This document shows, in pieces, positions 1-10,058 of a stretch of DNA of 64,000 nucleotides. The stretch spans positions 1,720,239 to 1,784,238 of the forward strand of contig NW_015622543.1 of assembly GCF_000835495.1 (NCBI RefSeq), written 5' to 3'. The stretch's first letter is position 1, and the number at the start of each line of letters is the position of its first letter. The notes under the pieces are model-generated. The model saw only the letters and a list, made by a program, of their open reading frames with translations. It was not told where the DNA came from and did not search any database. A program made the position numbers and the translations under genes. Source of the DNA: Cladophialophora immunda. Lineage: Eukaryota; Ascomycota; Eurotiomycetes; Chaetothyriales; Herpotrichiellaceae.

Positions 1-1017
1 GGAAGGGTAGTCTAGCCGGACATCGGGGAGCCAGTCTGACAGCAATAAGAGGCCTTCGACCGAATTAACGTGGTGAGTGTGCGGTAAGGCGAGCAAGATA
101 TCAAGAAGCAATTCTTTCGTGTAGGTCCAACAGTGGTGGTGGACTTCATCCCACGCAGGATCGAATCTAGACGCAATAGTCATGATGACGGTCAGGAGAA
201 ATGGCTCGTTGGTTGCCACTTCGTTGATGTTATGCGCCAGTAGCACATATTTGGGCACGATTGGAAGAAAGGGATGGTATCTCTCAGCGTACCTGAGAGG
301 GAATTAGGTTCAGAAATGTGTGAAGAATCATGTAACCTACAGGCTGATAAGTTCCTTAATATCCTCTGGCCTCAAAACCCCTTTTATGACAAGTTTGTAG
401 GCGGCTATGCCTTCTTCAGTCGTGGGTTGTCTTTGCATTGGTGGCGTAGCTGTTGGATGGTTCTCTTGTACATTCATATTGGGAGAATATGCGTCATCAT
501 TCCCAAGGTCGTCGAGAGGTGAGGGAAAGCTGGAACATTGCTGTCCATCTTCGCCAGTCTCCTCGCAGCTGCGAGATCTTGCTCGAGTGAGGATTTGTAG
601 TGCATCCGACGGGTTTCTTAGTTCCGCGTAGATAGGTTCTTCGTCTAGGTCACCCGAAACGTTTCCTTCGGCGGCTTCTCTATCGCCACGAGGTATAGCT
701 GCTGTCTGTTCGCGCTGCTGGCCAGGACTGCCGACCACACTGTTGGAGGCGCCCTTCAGCAGACCTGTTCGTGACCGACGAGCCCTATACAGGCTGTAGT
801 CACCGCCGCGCCGCGAGGAAGCAAGCGTACAATCATGGCCGACCCGAAAGCACTCAAGGCACGGTGGCTTGCCGACCTCGCCCACGCTGTTTCTAGACAT
901 TATCAGCATAATAGGAGCCACATGCGGAAACACGTACAGGTCGCATCGCGTTTTCCTTCCCCGACAGCGTTCACATGCGCGATAAATGCGCTTTCCAGTT
1001 CCGGTAGTCATGTTCAT
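1..1017 (-). CDS. Zn2Cys6 fungal transcription factor, 3' end beyond window
   Basis: A nuclear regulator with an N-terminal binuclear zinc cluster, incomplete because the gene runs off the left edge. The first cysteines (ACERC, then RKTRC) and the last three (PPCLEC, HDC) are separated by an in-frame 51-nt intron at 887-937. Splicing it gives RCDLVGEVGKPPC, the normal C6 spacing. A second intron at 293-340 joins to a segment reading YAERYHPFLPIV, typical of the start of the fungal regulatory middle homology region. Coding continues without a stop to base 1. It is read from the minus strand, like the sugar permease to its right, whose promoter region lies near shared CGG-type motifs. An adjacent regulator of the permease and dioxygenase is a natural inference. 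Certain as to family, unknown as to target. Confidence 0.9.
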
Positions 1018-1106
1018 GCACCTGCAATAAAATCCACAGCTCTCATTATTTCATGGACCAGGGAATTCATGAAACACAGGCCTAGAGAGTTGGAGTAGCA
1101 AGTATC

Positions 1107-1119
1107 CGGCTGTAGTCGG
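1107..1119 (+). promoter_or_regulatory. CGG-N7-CGG site, copy 1 of a recurring motif
   Basis: The sequence reads CGGCTGTAGTCGG, two CGG triplets spaced by 7 nt. It lies 90 bp upstream of the Zn2Cys6 regulator's start. Zn2Cys6 proteins commonly bind paired CGG triplets, so this is a candidate operator. Functional assignment is inference. Confidence 0.4.
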
Positions 1120-1132
1120 CAGGATTACTCCT

Positions 1133-1145
1133 CGGCTATAGATGG
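1133..1145 (+). promoter_or_regulatory. CGG-type motif, copy 2
   Basis: The sequence reads CGGCTATAGATGG, matching copy 1 at 10 of 13 positions, 26 bp further upstream of the regulator. The rest of the gap between the regulator and the permease (1018-1562) shows nothing else I can name. Confidence 0.4.
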
Positions 1146-1562
1146 CAATCCTTCCATTTGTTGTTCCCACCTGCAGGTTGCCAACCTTCATTTTTCGAGG
1201 GACCAATGAAAGGCTTGCTGCTCCCAAGAACATGCGGACTCAGGGGACAATAGTGGCTAAAAGATCAGGATGCAGGACAACCTTGTACCTTGTGCTGGTC
1301 GTCGAGATTCTGTTTTGGCGTCGTCAGCAGACTGCGATTTTAGCATTTCAAGTCGATTCAGCAGACTTCGAGGTGCCATTGGATTCACCTCGTTGCGTTG
1401 TTCGAGGTGACCATCCGGGCGGTGAGAATTATCACTAGAGGCTCGCTGGGTACGGGAACAGGCCTTTCCTTTTGCCATCCAGGAGCCATCCAGGAGTTTA
1501 ACATGGGGTTGATAAGGCTTCCCACCCAATCTAATCCCTTGAGCACCCAGCCACAGGGCCGT

Positions 1563-3331
1563 CTAGTCTCCTTTTACTTGGGTTTGGGTGCCAGATTTGT
1601 ACTCGTTCATCTCGGTGCCTTCTTTCTCCTCCCCAATAATGCAGTTGATCTCGTTGGCCCGCGGTCCCTGGTCCACGGCACCAAATATTCCGTTCATCTC
1701 TTCCAAGGTACGACCCTTCGTCTCTCTAATAAACACGAAGGCAAATGCGGCGTTACCCAAGCAAAAGACCCCGTACATGATGAAGGTTTTCCAGCCAAGA
1801 TTGTGGATTGCCGCGGGCGTAATCTTGGAAATGACAAAATTGAAAAGCCATTGTGTTGCGGCTAATGAAAATCAGATATCTCAGTCTTTGGAGACTCGAA
1901 AGTGGTTCAACTCACCACCAAGTGCAACGCCATAAGCTCGAGTGCGGGTGGGAAAGATTTCTCCCACATATATCCATGGCCTGACGAGTGGGGATCAGTG
2001 GCTGCTTGCATAGGGGATTTTATGGAAGCCCATACCCTGGTCCCCACGACAAAGAATATCCTATCACATACAGATAGATCATCACGACCATGGCAATGGA
2101 AGCATGCGAGACGCCGTCGGCATGATTCGGTGGGTGAGTCGCCAGTATAGCCCCGAGGATGAACATCATGGCCGCCCTGGCTCCCAGTCAGCAAGTTGGT
2201 TCCTTACGCAAGAAGAGTAAACCGTGGCTCACATCCAAACCCCTCCAACTACGAGAGGCCATTTTCTCCCGATCTTGTCAGTGATCCACCAAAGGAAGAG
2301 CCCAGTCGCGAACACTTTGACAACACCATACACGCCCGTCGCAAACAGCGAAGAGTCCGTACCGGACAACCCCACGGTCTGGAAGATTTGTGGTGCAAAG
2401 TATCCGATGCTGTTCGTGCCCGTGAACTGTTGACAGAGCATGAGGAAGAAGATGATCATGAACCGCTTACGCATGTTCGGTTGCAGGCATTCTTTCCACG
2501 TCACCCCTTCGGACAACTCCTCTTCCTCAGCAATGGATGCCTTGATCTCTGCTAATTCGCTCATCACCTCCACGCCATCAGGAGAGTCACACCGGATGTG
2601 GGCAAGCGAAGCGACTGCCTCCTGGTCTCGGCGTTGTTTGGCTAGCCATCGTGGAGATTCTTTGAGGAACAGCATTCCCACCAGGAGAATTCCTCCTGGG
2701 ACCAGCTGCACTCCCAACGGGATCCTCCACTGTTTGGAAGACTTCGGTATATTTTTGGCTACTCCATAGTCCAGCCAATATGACACTGTCGTGCCGAGGA
2801 CCAGAAACTCCTGGAACAAGCCGGTGATGCGGCCTCTGACTCGTGCAGGTGAGTTCTCAGCCACGAAGACAGGGGTGATCGAGCTCATCCCCCCTACCCC
2901 GAGTCCCGCAATCACCCTGCCCGCATAGATGTAGCTCAGCTTGCGCGGTGAGCCCGTCTGCAAGGCCGCACCGAGGAGGAAGACAGCGGCAAAGCCCATG
3001 AGGGAGAAGCGACGTCCGAACTTCTCATTCAGAAAGGCGGCCACAAGCGCTCCAAAGAAACATCCCGCAATCAGCAGGGAGACGACATTGGAACTGATCT
3101 CTGCAGCCTTTGCGCTTGCGAAGCCCGAGGAGTTCGTGGGGAGCCCGAAATCTTCTTTGAAGCTGTCGAAAGCCAGCACACTCCCCATGACTCCGACATC
3201 GTAGCCTGTCAAATTTCAGTATCCAAATCGCAAAATCCGAGAAAGCACCCGAACAAACCGAACAAGAACGATCCCATATACGCCACTGTCGCGAGAAGGT
3301 AGACTCGCCGGCTTTTGAAGCTGAACCACAT
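1563..3331 (-). CDS. MFS sugar transporter, five exons
   Basis: A plasma-membrane hexose/sugar:H+ symporter of the MFS sugar porter family. The start at 3331 (MWFSFKSRR) is joined through an intron at 3206-3258 to give FLFGYDVGV, the family's TM1 signature. Further introns at 2177-2232, 1981-2035 and 1862-1915 restore SWGPGPWIYVGEIFPTRTRAY and the C-terminal ETKGRTLEEMN motif. Other hallmarks are NEKFGRRF after TM2, the AGLGVGG region, PESPRWLAKQ and QQFTGTNSIGYF. The complete protein is about 500 residues and looks intact. It is divergent from the TauD dioxygenase across a 777-bp shared promoter and lies next to the Zn2Cys6 regulator. The likely role is uptake of a sugar or cyclitol; the substrate cannot be told from sequence. 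Confidence 0.93.
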
Positions 3332-3581
3332 CTTGGGGTGAACGAGACAAAGGTGCTAATACTTCGGTAACAGAAACGGCCTCAGAGAATATTCGCAAAG
3401 AGTGTCCAGAACTGGAGGGGGAGCTCAAAGCCTGAGATTTCTTGTACTGAAACCAGCATCTTTATATCTCAGGAATCAACGGGGGCTCGTATTCTCTCCA
3501 TGGGGCTCCGGAATCTGACCCAGACCACCAGAAATCAGTCTCTGGGGTCTCTGTCACCCCAGAAGCGTCTGATCCTGTATG

Positions 3582-3594
3582 CCATCTATAACCG
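3582..3594 (-). promoter_or_regulatory. CGG-type motif, copy 3
   Basis: The minus strand reads CGGTTATAGATGG, 251 bp upstream of the sugar permease start. It differs from copy 2 by one base. Confidence 0.4.
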
Positions 3595-3682
3595 ACGGCT
3601 ATGCTCCAAACGCTGACGGAGGCGTCCTTGTGTAGGCCAAGATTGTTCGCGAGAAAATCGCTTCTGACCTCATTTCAAGGTC

Positions 3683-3695
3683 CCGTCTATAGTCG
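3683..3695 (-). promoter_or_regulatory. CGG-type motif, copy 4
   Basis: The minus strand reads CGACTATAGACGG, midway between the two divergent genes. The first triplet is CGA instead of CGG; the core and second triplet match. Confidence 0.35.
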
Positions 3696-3869
3696 ACGGC
3701 ATCTTACTCGGGCGAATTGCTGCAACAAGTCACCCCGTAACGCCCATGTTGGGGCTGTAAGTGTTGTCCATTGACTTTAACTCTTCTTTTTCTTACCGAT
3801 CCCATCACTTACTCGTCATAGAGCTTACCCTGTGGTCCCCCACTTAAGGAGGAAGCACTGGAGCTCCAT

Positions 3870-3882
3870 CGGCTGTAGATGG
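3870..3882 (+). promoter_or_regulatory. CGG-type motif, copy 5
   Basis: The plus strand reads CGGCTGTAGATGG, 227 bp upstream of the dioxygenase start. It differs from copy 2 by one base. Confidence 0.4.
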
Positions 3883-4108
3883 AAAACGCGACAGAAGATG
3901 GGCATTCTGCTGGAATAACACTCCTTTCTCCTGAAGGCTGAGGCCAAGATTCTGTGCCGAAGAGGGCTTCAAGAATATAAAAGCCATCGATCACGATGAG
4001 AAATGTTTACAATGTTCGCTAACTGCGTCGTCACATAACGATCGACTCCTTCACTCGAGAATATACGACATATCGTCTTGTACCAACACAGCTCTTGCAT
4101 TCTCAACC

Positions 4109-5266
4109 ATGCCAGGCGTTATCGCAAAGCCCGAATCTGGCTTCCAGAACATCATCGTGAAGAAGCTCCACCCAACCTTTGCGGCACAAATCAGTGGCGT
4201 GGACTTTTCACAATCTCTGTCGGACGAGACCTTCGATGAAGTCCTCCGTGCGGTGACCAAAGTGAGCAACCACTCTTCCTATGTTTTTTTTTTATTCGGA
4301 ATCTGGTAAGCGCGCAATATTCGGCAATGGATTGCTGACGCATCTGGTCATCTAGTACGGGGTGGTTGTCTTCCGCAACACCAACCTGACTGACGAGACG
4401 CACCTAGCATTCGCCCGTCGGTTCGGAGAGCTCGACGATGTCAAACCGTACATCTCGGCCGGTCGCAAGAACAGACTGAGATATGACGAGCTTTTTGACG
4501 TTAGCAATGTGGAGGTAGACGGCACGATTCTCGACCCGGGGAGCCCAAGAGGCCAAGCGAACAAGGTAAGACCGCCCCAAGCACCGTGGGCCTCCAAACC
4601 CCCCTCAAGGGGCTCCTGCCTTCCTACACATGTCTAACCAGCCTCGTCTGAACCAACCAGGGCAACGATCTGTTCCACGTCGACTCGAGCTTCAACCCCC
4701 GGCGGGCCGGGTATTCGTTGTTGCTGGCCCACGAGCTCCCGCCGCCAGGGATGGGCGGACACACCGCCTTCGCGGACACCAGGACGGCCTACGACGATCT
4801 TCCCGAGGACTTGAAGGAAACACTGCACCAAAACAACTACGTGGCGGCGCACTCGACGCACCACTCCCGCAAGCTGGCGGCGCCGGACTTCTTCAGAGAC
4901 CTGGATCCCCTCGACTACCCAATGGGTCGGCATTACCTGGTGCAGCAGCACGAGAGCTCCGGCCGCATGAACCTGTACATCGCATCGCACGTCCACCATC
5001 TGGAAGGGCTGGAGCCGGACGAATCCACAGAGTTGTTCGACCGGCTTTACAAGCACGCCACCCAGCCCGAGTACACGGTCGAGATCGAATGGCAGACGCC
5101 GGGGGACTTGGTCGTTTGGGACAATACGTGCACCATGCACCGGGCTGTGGGTGGACCGTTTCTCCGCAAATACCGTCGCGACATGAGGCGTGCCACCGTG
5201 CACGATTCCAGCTCCCAGGCGTGGGGGCTCAACGAGCATTCCGATGTCCGGGTTGGGATGCCATGA
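4109..5266 (+). CDS. TauD/TfdA-type 2-oxoglutarate dioxygenase
   Basis: An Fe(II)/2-oxoglutarate-dependent dioxygenase of 322 residues in three exons (introns 4262-4355 and 4566-4660), the family's usual length. The iron ligands are visible as His127-x-Asp129 in FHVDSSF and a distal His near residue 281 in CTMHRAVGG. The 2-oxoglutarate-binding arginine lies in the RRDMRRATV segment. These are the hallmarks of TauD/TfdA enzymes, which hydroxylate sulfonates, sulfate esters, phenoxyacetates or related acids so that they break down. It is divergent from the sugar permease, with shared motifs in between. The substrate cannot be read from sequence; fungal members act on many small acids. Confidence 0.93.
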
Positions 5267-6071
5267 GCTTGGCGGAGGCCGGCCACGCTCAGATACTGGT
5301 CTAGAGGCGGGTCCTATACATATTGAGGACGTTTTAGGGATCATCCTGACTCCTCGGATAGTCATCAACCAAAGAGCCTTGCCGGCAGGGATATTGTCTA
5401 TAGAGGCCGTATCAATAACTATCTTCCCCTCCCTTCACCGGGGTTTCCATTTCCTGTCAATTTTTCATCCTGTGAATCTTTCACCAATTAGCTATCGATG
5501 GGATAGTATCGCTTCATACCTCATCGGTGATCCCCTTTTTTGACTGTGGCCTTACGGTCGTTGAATGTGGAGTGGACCTAGATCCGCATCGCTGCGTTTA
5601 GCACTTACAAAGAAGTGCATGTATGGGACTCAATGCTACGGGTTCGTGTGAAGAGAAATTCCACTACTCCAACCAACTTCTCACGGTTCCCGCCTCGGTT
5701 TATTTTGGGAGTGGTTCATGTTATATGACTACAACGGTCAACACTGAATTAACCGACTTAAGTAAAGTCAACGAATAAGAAAGCAGTCTCGCACAGTGAT
5801 AAGTATAATCTGGCGGGTAGCACGCTACATCGCAGGGAGACGATCTCCCCACGGCAGGCGATTGGATACATCGTAAAACCCCTGCTTTCGGCAACGCAAT
5901 TCCTGCTTCGAAAAGCCGCGACTATTTCCGCGGACGCTGGGGGATTCAGTTAGCCATTGTTTGCCGGAGCGTCGGAGAAATGAAAAGCTGCTCTGTAATT
6001 GCTGGGATGAATAGTCTGCTCGGAGCAAGAGAGTCGCAGTGAAGCCTAGTGAATCGGCCTGGCACTCCGTC
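5267..6071. other. Convergent intergenic region
   Basis: An 805-bp gap between the 3' ends of the dioxygenase and the regulator-like gene. The short frames here have no recognisable motifs. I see nothing beyond expected 3' UTRs. Confidence 0.5.
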
Positions 6072-7868
6072 CTACCCGACCAGGACCTGCCAAACCGCTC
6101 CCAAGCGGGAATCATCATAGCACTTGTGATACCAAAATCCAAGAAGGATTTCCTTTGCTTCGGACGCGTCCTGGAGGCCGCGGCGAAGCTTCTCCCGCTT
6201 GAGTCTCTCGAGGGTCTCCCTAAGCGCGCTGTCACTGTCCGCGAGGGACCCTTCCTCTTTCACCACCACGAACGAATTGATATGCTTCAGGTACTGCACA
6301 GACACAGCGTGGATGAACAGGACAAAAAACCACATGTTCTCTTGCTCTTTGTGGACCGGGCTTTCCTCGAAAATTCGGATCGCCTTGAGAAGCCTTCGCT
6401 GCGTCGCGTTTGCGTTCAAGTCCCAATATCGAAGTCGAATCTGGGAGACGGAACCGATGTGGCTGATCAACAGCCACTGAAAGCGCAGGGCTAGTGCCAC
6501 GGCGCCACTCAGCGCGTGATATCCGACGAACTTGGAGGCCAGGTTCTTCGACGACAACGCTTCTGCATGATCCACCGCGACGTTGTTCAGGAGCTTCGAA
6601 GTCTCAGTGCGGTAAAAGTGCAACCACCTCTTGATTTCATGCTCGACGTCGCGGTTCTCTGTGTTCCACGCGTAGTGTTTGGCGGCCCCGTCAACAAGAG
6701 TAATGTCCCTGATTCGTTCCACGATCGCCAAAAGCTTGACGTTAAATCGGAGTGAGATGTCGATGGAGGATGCTTGCGGCAAATTGTGGGCGAGAGCCGA
6801 TGCGTACTCCTTCACGAGCCTGAACGCAGCGGCCGAGAAACATTGTTGCCATGGGCCAGGGTCGTGGTCTCCCTCCCTGGATCGAGTTCGATGGCCTTGA
6901 ATCGCCGCCGTCCAGATGTCGCTTGTGCCGATCGATAAGTGGGAGATGCCACTAGCCCTCGCCATGTCGCTAAAGAGGTGATGCAGCGCATTTTGGTGCA
7001 CGTCCGCGGCTGCGATATCTTCGACGTAAAACTCACAAGCCACTAGGAGCCGGATCAGAATCAGGCTACGGTAAGTTCGGAGCTGCTCTGTTGAGATATT
7101 GCGGAGGCTCGAGATGGCGACTAATTTGTGTTTGGCGGCGTAGGTGATGTAGGAATCATTCCTCTCTCCACTTCCACCAGCACAGATCGAGGCGCCCAGC
7201 GCGATGAGCGCATGAAGCAAAGCTTTGTTGGACAAGGAGAGTTGAATATCTGAGACCCAGCCATCCATGATGTCCCGAGAAACGAGTTTGCTAGCCGTGG
7301 CCGAGCCGCCTGAGAACAGACCAAAGGAGTGTGCAAGTTTGATCAGGTGTGAATCTCGAGGCGACAGAGGCAGGGCTGCTACATCGAAAGGATTGCTGCT
7401 GCCGAGCACTCGGCAAGCGAGAACATATGCGGCCTCGAAAAGATCGGTCGACTTGTCGTCTCCGGTGTTGTGTGTCCGTCTTTCGTGTTCTTGACGGATA
7501 CTCCGGGGAGTAAAAACTTTCCATTTCTTGTCTGTACTGTTCAGGATAGAACCACCACTCCTCTTATCGGAAGCATTTGAGGTCGAGACTGTGCTCCATC
7601 TCGAGCTGAACGCGGCCGGGAGGGGGGCTTCTGATCGATCGCTAGAAACCGTCAATCCAAGGTTTTGGGACTTTCGCCGTCTATGCGAAACCAAAGCTGC
7701 GTGGGAAAGGGCTTCTTGCGATTGGCGTTCCGTCGCACGCCATGACTTCGTATCGTGATTGATGAATGTGATAGGGACTTTGGACTGCCTTGACGACGGC
7801 TGTTGGATAACTCGTGATGAAGATGGACTGCGAATTTCCTTGGTTTTTTCAGGCCCAGTGTCGCTCAT
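6072..7868 (-). CDS. Fungal transcription-factor-like protein without Zn cluster
   Basis: A single-exon protein of 598 residues. Its N-terminus is basic and Ser-rich with the phrase ITFINHDTKSWRATERQ followed by SHAALVSHRRRK. I recognise this as the head of a large fungal group annotated as 'tachykinin family' or fungal-specific regulator-like proteins. From about residue 140 a helical domain runs to the end (FEAAYVLACRVLG, LIALGASICAGG), consistent with the Fungal_trans_2 domain. No Zn2Cys6 cysteine pattern is present, so DNA binding is unproven. It ends convergently with the dioxygenase. Role unknown; probably regulatory by family. Confidence 0.8.
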   Translation of the reverse strand: MSDTGPEKTKEIRSPSSSRVIQQPSSRQSKVPITFINHDTKSWRATERQSQEALSHAALVSHRRRKSQNLGLTVSSDRSEAPLPAAFSSRWSTVSTSNASDKRSGGSILNSTDKKWKVFTPRSIRQEHERRTHNTGDDKSTDLFEAAYVLACRVLGSSNPFDVAALPLSPRDSHLIKLAHSFGLFSGGSATASKLVSRDIMDGWVSDIQLSLSNKALLHALIALGASICAGGSGERNDSYITYAAKHKLVAISSLRNISTEQLRTYRSLILIRLLVACEFYVEDIAAADVHQNALHHLFSDMARASGISHLSIGTSDIWTAAIQGHRTRSREGDHDPGPWQQCFSAAAFRLVKEYASALAHNLPQASSIDISLRFNVKLLAIVERIRDITLVDGAAKHYAWNTENRDVEHEIKRWLHFYRTETSKLLNNVAVDHAEALSSKNLASKFVGYHALSGAVALALRFQWLLISHIGSVSQIRLRYWDLNANATQRRLLKAIRIFEESPVHKEQENMWFFVLFIHAVSVQYLKHINSFVVVKEEGSLADSDSALRETLERLKREKLRRGLQDASEAKEILLGFWYHKCYDDSRLGAVWQVLVG

Positions 7869-10058
7869 CTCACATGCGCATGCGGCAGGGCCTCAAGTCT
7901 GTTTTCCTCATCCATAGACCTGGAGTGGCTGACGGCACAAAACCAAGTCCCAGGGAAAGATCGTACGGAGTCTCCAGGCTGTCGTAATTGATTCTGATGG
8001 GCTTTCAAAGCCTTAGGCGAGAATTTGACGTCCAATGACCACGTAAGGATAGTGCGTCTTGCTGATGAGAATACCTTGCCACGATGCTTGTTACCTTTGC
8101 AATAAAAAGCTTCACCGAGCAGCGCCAGTCGCTTTCACCCACTGCAAGCGCATTCAGCTCGGCCGGTCCAAGTAAGCCGAGGTCCAGTGGACGATGGAAC
8201 AGGACCGCGTCGATGCCACTGATGGATTGTTTCGAGATGGAAGATAGGGTCTTACACCTTGCCGCAAGAGGAGAGTTCGAACGCGGAAATGATAGGCAGA
8301 TTGTAGAAGTCCTCGTCTGGAGATAGGATTAGTCACATCTCCGTGGTCGAGAAGTCACACGATACTTCGATGGTGCGGCCACTTTGCGCGATTGCAGAGG
8401 TGTTCGGACCTGTTGATCTCGAGGCCGTAACATCGACCCCGTCGCCAGGACACGTACTCCCTCTGCACGGTCTCGGGTTCTCTGTCGGATGGTTCCCGAG
8501 AGCTTTCAGGCCCGAGGTGGCACCAGACTATTCAGGTGCCATGCCTGGGGTCGACGCCTGTGCGGTTCCTCCTATTTGAGGAGAAGATGAGGTGGTGAAG
8601 TAGCTGGAGGATAGCCAAATCATCTCCGAGACTCGTCCACGCCACTTATTTAAAAGGCTTAGTGCCCATCGGTTCTAGGCAGGTAGAATCCTCGGCGACC
8701 TTTTGTGAGAAACTCGCCGATCTAGCACAGGACACGAAGTCGGTCTAGTCGGTAAATTTCCACAAATCACGTCCATTGGGATATTTACCTTTGTTGGAAG
8801 TAGAGTTTGAGGCTGCCTGGAGTCGACGGGATCCGACGATATGGCCTTGAAGCACTTTCGTTGCAGACAAACTGGCTATGGACGTTCAATTCGTTGTTGC
8901 GGGGCTACACCGGAGTCCTTCTGTTTACGGCTGCAGCTGCAGGGAGCTTCACATGTACTCTGGACTAACGTAAGCATCTTCAGGCTTACGATGCGATGCT
9001 TGAGACGAATGTACCAAAAGCAAAAGCGAACAAGGTCAAAGTCAAAGTCAACAATGAATGAACAAGGATTACGAGGGTGATAACGACTCTTGTACAGTGC
9101 CAGTGCTAGTAGCTTCGATTGAAGCATGCAGGGTCCGCATTTGGCTGCCGACACGATTCGAAACACGGCGGTCAATGGAAGGATGAAGAGAGTTCGATTG
9201 TCTACCGCCTAGAACGACACAAGTTTCATATCTATTGCTGCACGATTATGTCAAAGCCAAACGAGCTCCACGTATCTCATCCCAAGCCCTAGTTCCACGT
9301 GCCTTTAGCTGCATCGTCCAGTTTTTCTTCGGTGGGGAAAGACGAACCCGGTCTGGAAAGCTGAGGGAAAGTTGAACGATAACAGGCTGTAGTGTCGTCT
9401 ACAACCGAAGAACCTGGTCCATCAAGAGCCGGATAGACCTTTCGCGGGCTGGATGGCGACGGCAAATGGTCGCCCTATCCATCCAGAGACCCCTTTCGCT
9501 TCGTTCAGTGGAGGTGGCGTGTGTTGTTCGTTATCCTCAGTAATATCCCGGAACATTCCACCTGGTCTAGCTAATAGATCTCCTGGAGAGAGACCAACCA
9601 AACAAGTCTGGCCAGATCCGATCCTTCTGCTATGGCCCCGCCCAGCGTTTAGCTGAATCTTGAGCTCATCCACCATTGCTTTGTGGCCATTGACTACCGG
9701 TAGAGGTCAGTTGGGGCCTCCGATTCTCCGAAGGCTCCTCCCGAGATCATATTTCTAATCGGTTTGCTCTTCCTCGTTCGACCTTTTGTATCACGCCGAT
9801 GCCCGAAACTGACTCACGACCACAGAGTTGATGTCGCTGCCTGGGACTATCTGTGTCTGTACTCTGGAGTATCGTCAAGTTGTGTCATGAAGACCCTGGC
9901 GCTGTCCTGATAGATCAATCTTTCGGCGACTCGTCACGCATTTCTCTTCAACAAGTCTGGAGGACATCGCAGAATACATGTTGTGATCATCTAAGCCAGC
10001 CTTTGGAACTTGGGCTGGTAGCTCCAGAAAGGGAAATTCTAGTTGGGCCGGACTCATT
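7869..10058. other. Long intergenic region upstream of the Dal5-type permease
   Basis: About 2.2 kb with only short, overlapping, unrecognisable frames on both strands. It must hold the promoters of the regulator-like gene (left) and the permease (right). One degenerate match to the CGG-type motif lies at 9395-9407. I see no transposon domain. Confidence 0.5.
9395..9407 (-). promoter_or_regulatory. Degenerate CGG-type motif upstream of permease
   Basis: The minus strand reads CGGTTGTAGACGA. A second partial match (GGCTGTAG) overlaps it head-to-head on the plus strand at 9385-9392. It lies 650 bp from the permease start, so it is weak. Confidence 0.2.

Larger units (their letters stand above)
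3332..4108. promoter_or_regulatory. Divergent promoter of sugar permease and TauD dioxygenase
   Basis: This 777-bp gap between two divergent starts holds no gene. It contains three copies of the 13-bp CGG-type motif also found upstream of the neighbouring regulator: 3582-3594 (minus), 3683-3695 (minus) and 3870-3882 (plus). Joint control of both genes by one Zn2Cys6 factor is inferred. Confidence 0.5.

Noticed and set aside
8084..9175. Short overlapping frames left of the Dal5-type permease as transposon remains
   Set aside because: No transposase, reverse transcriptase, TIR or LTR features could be seen.
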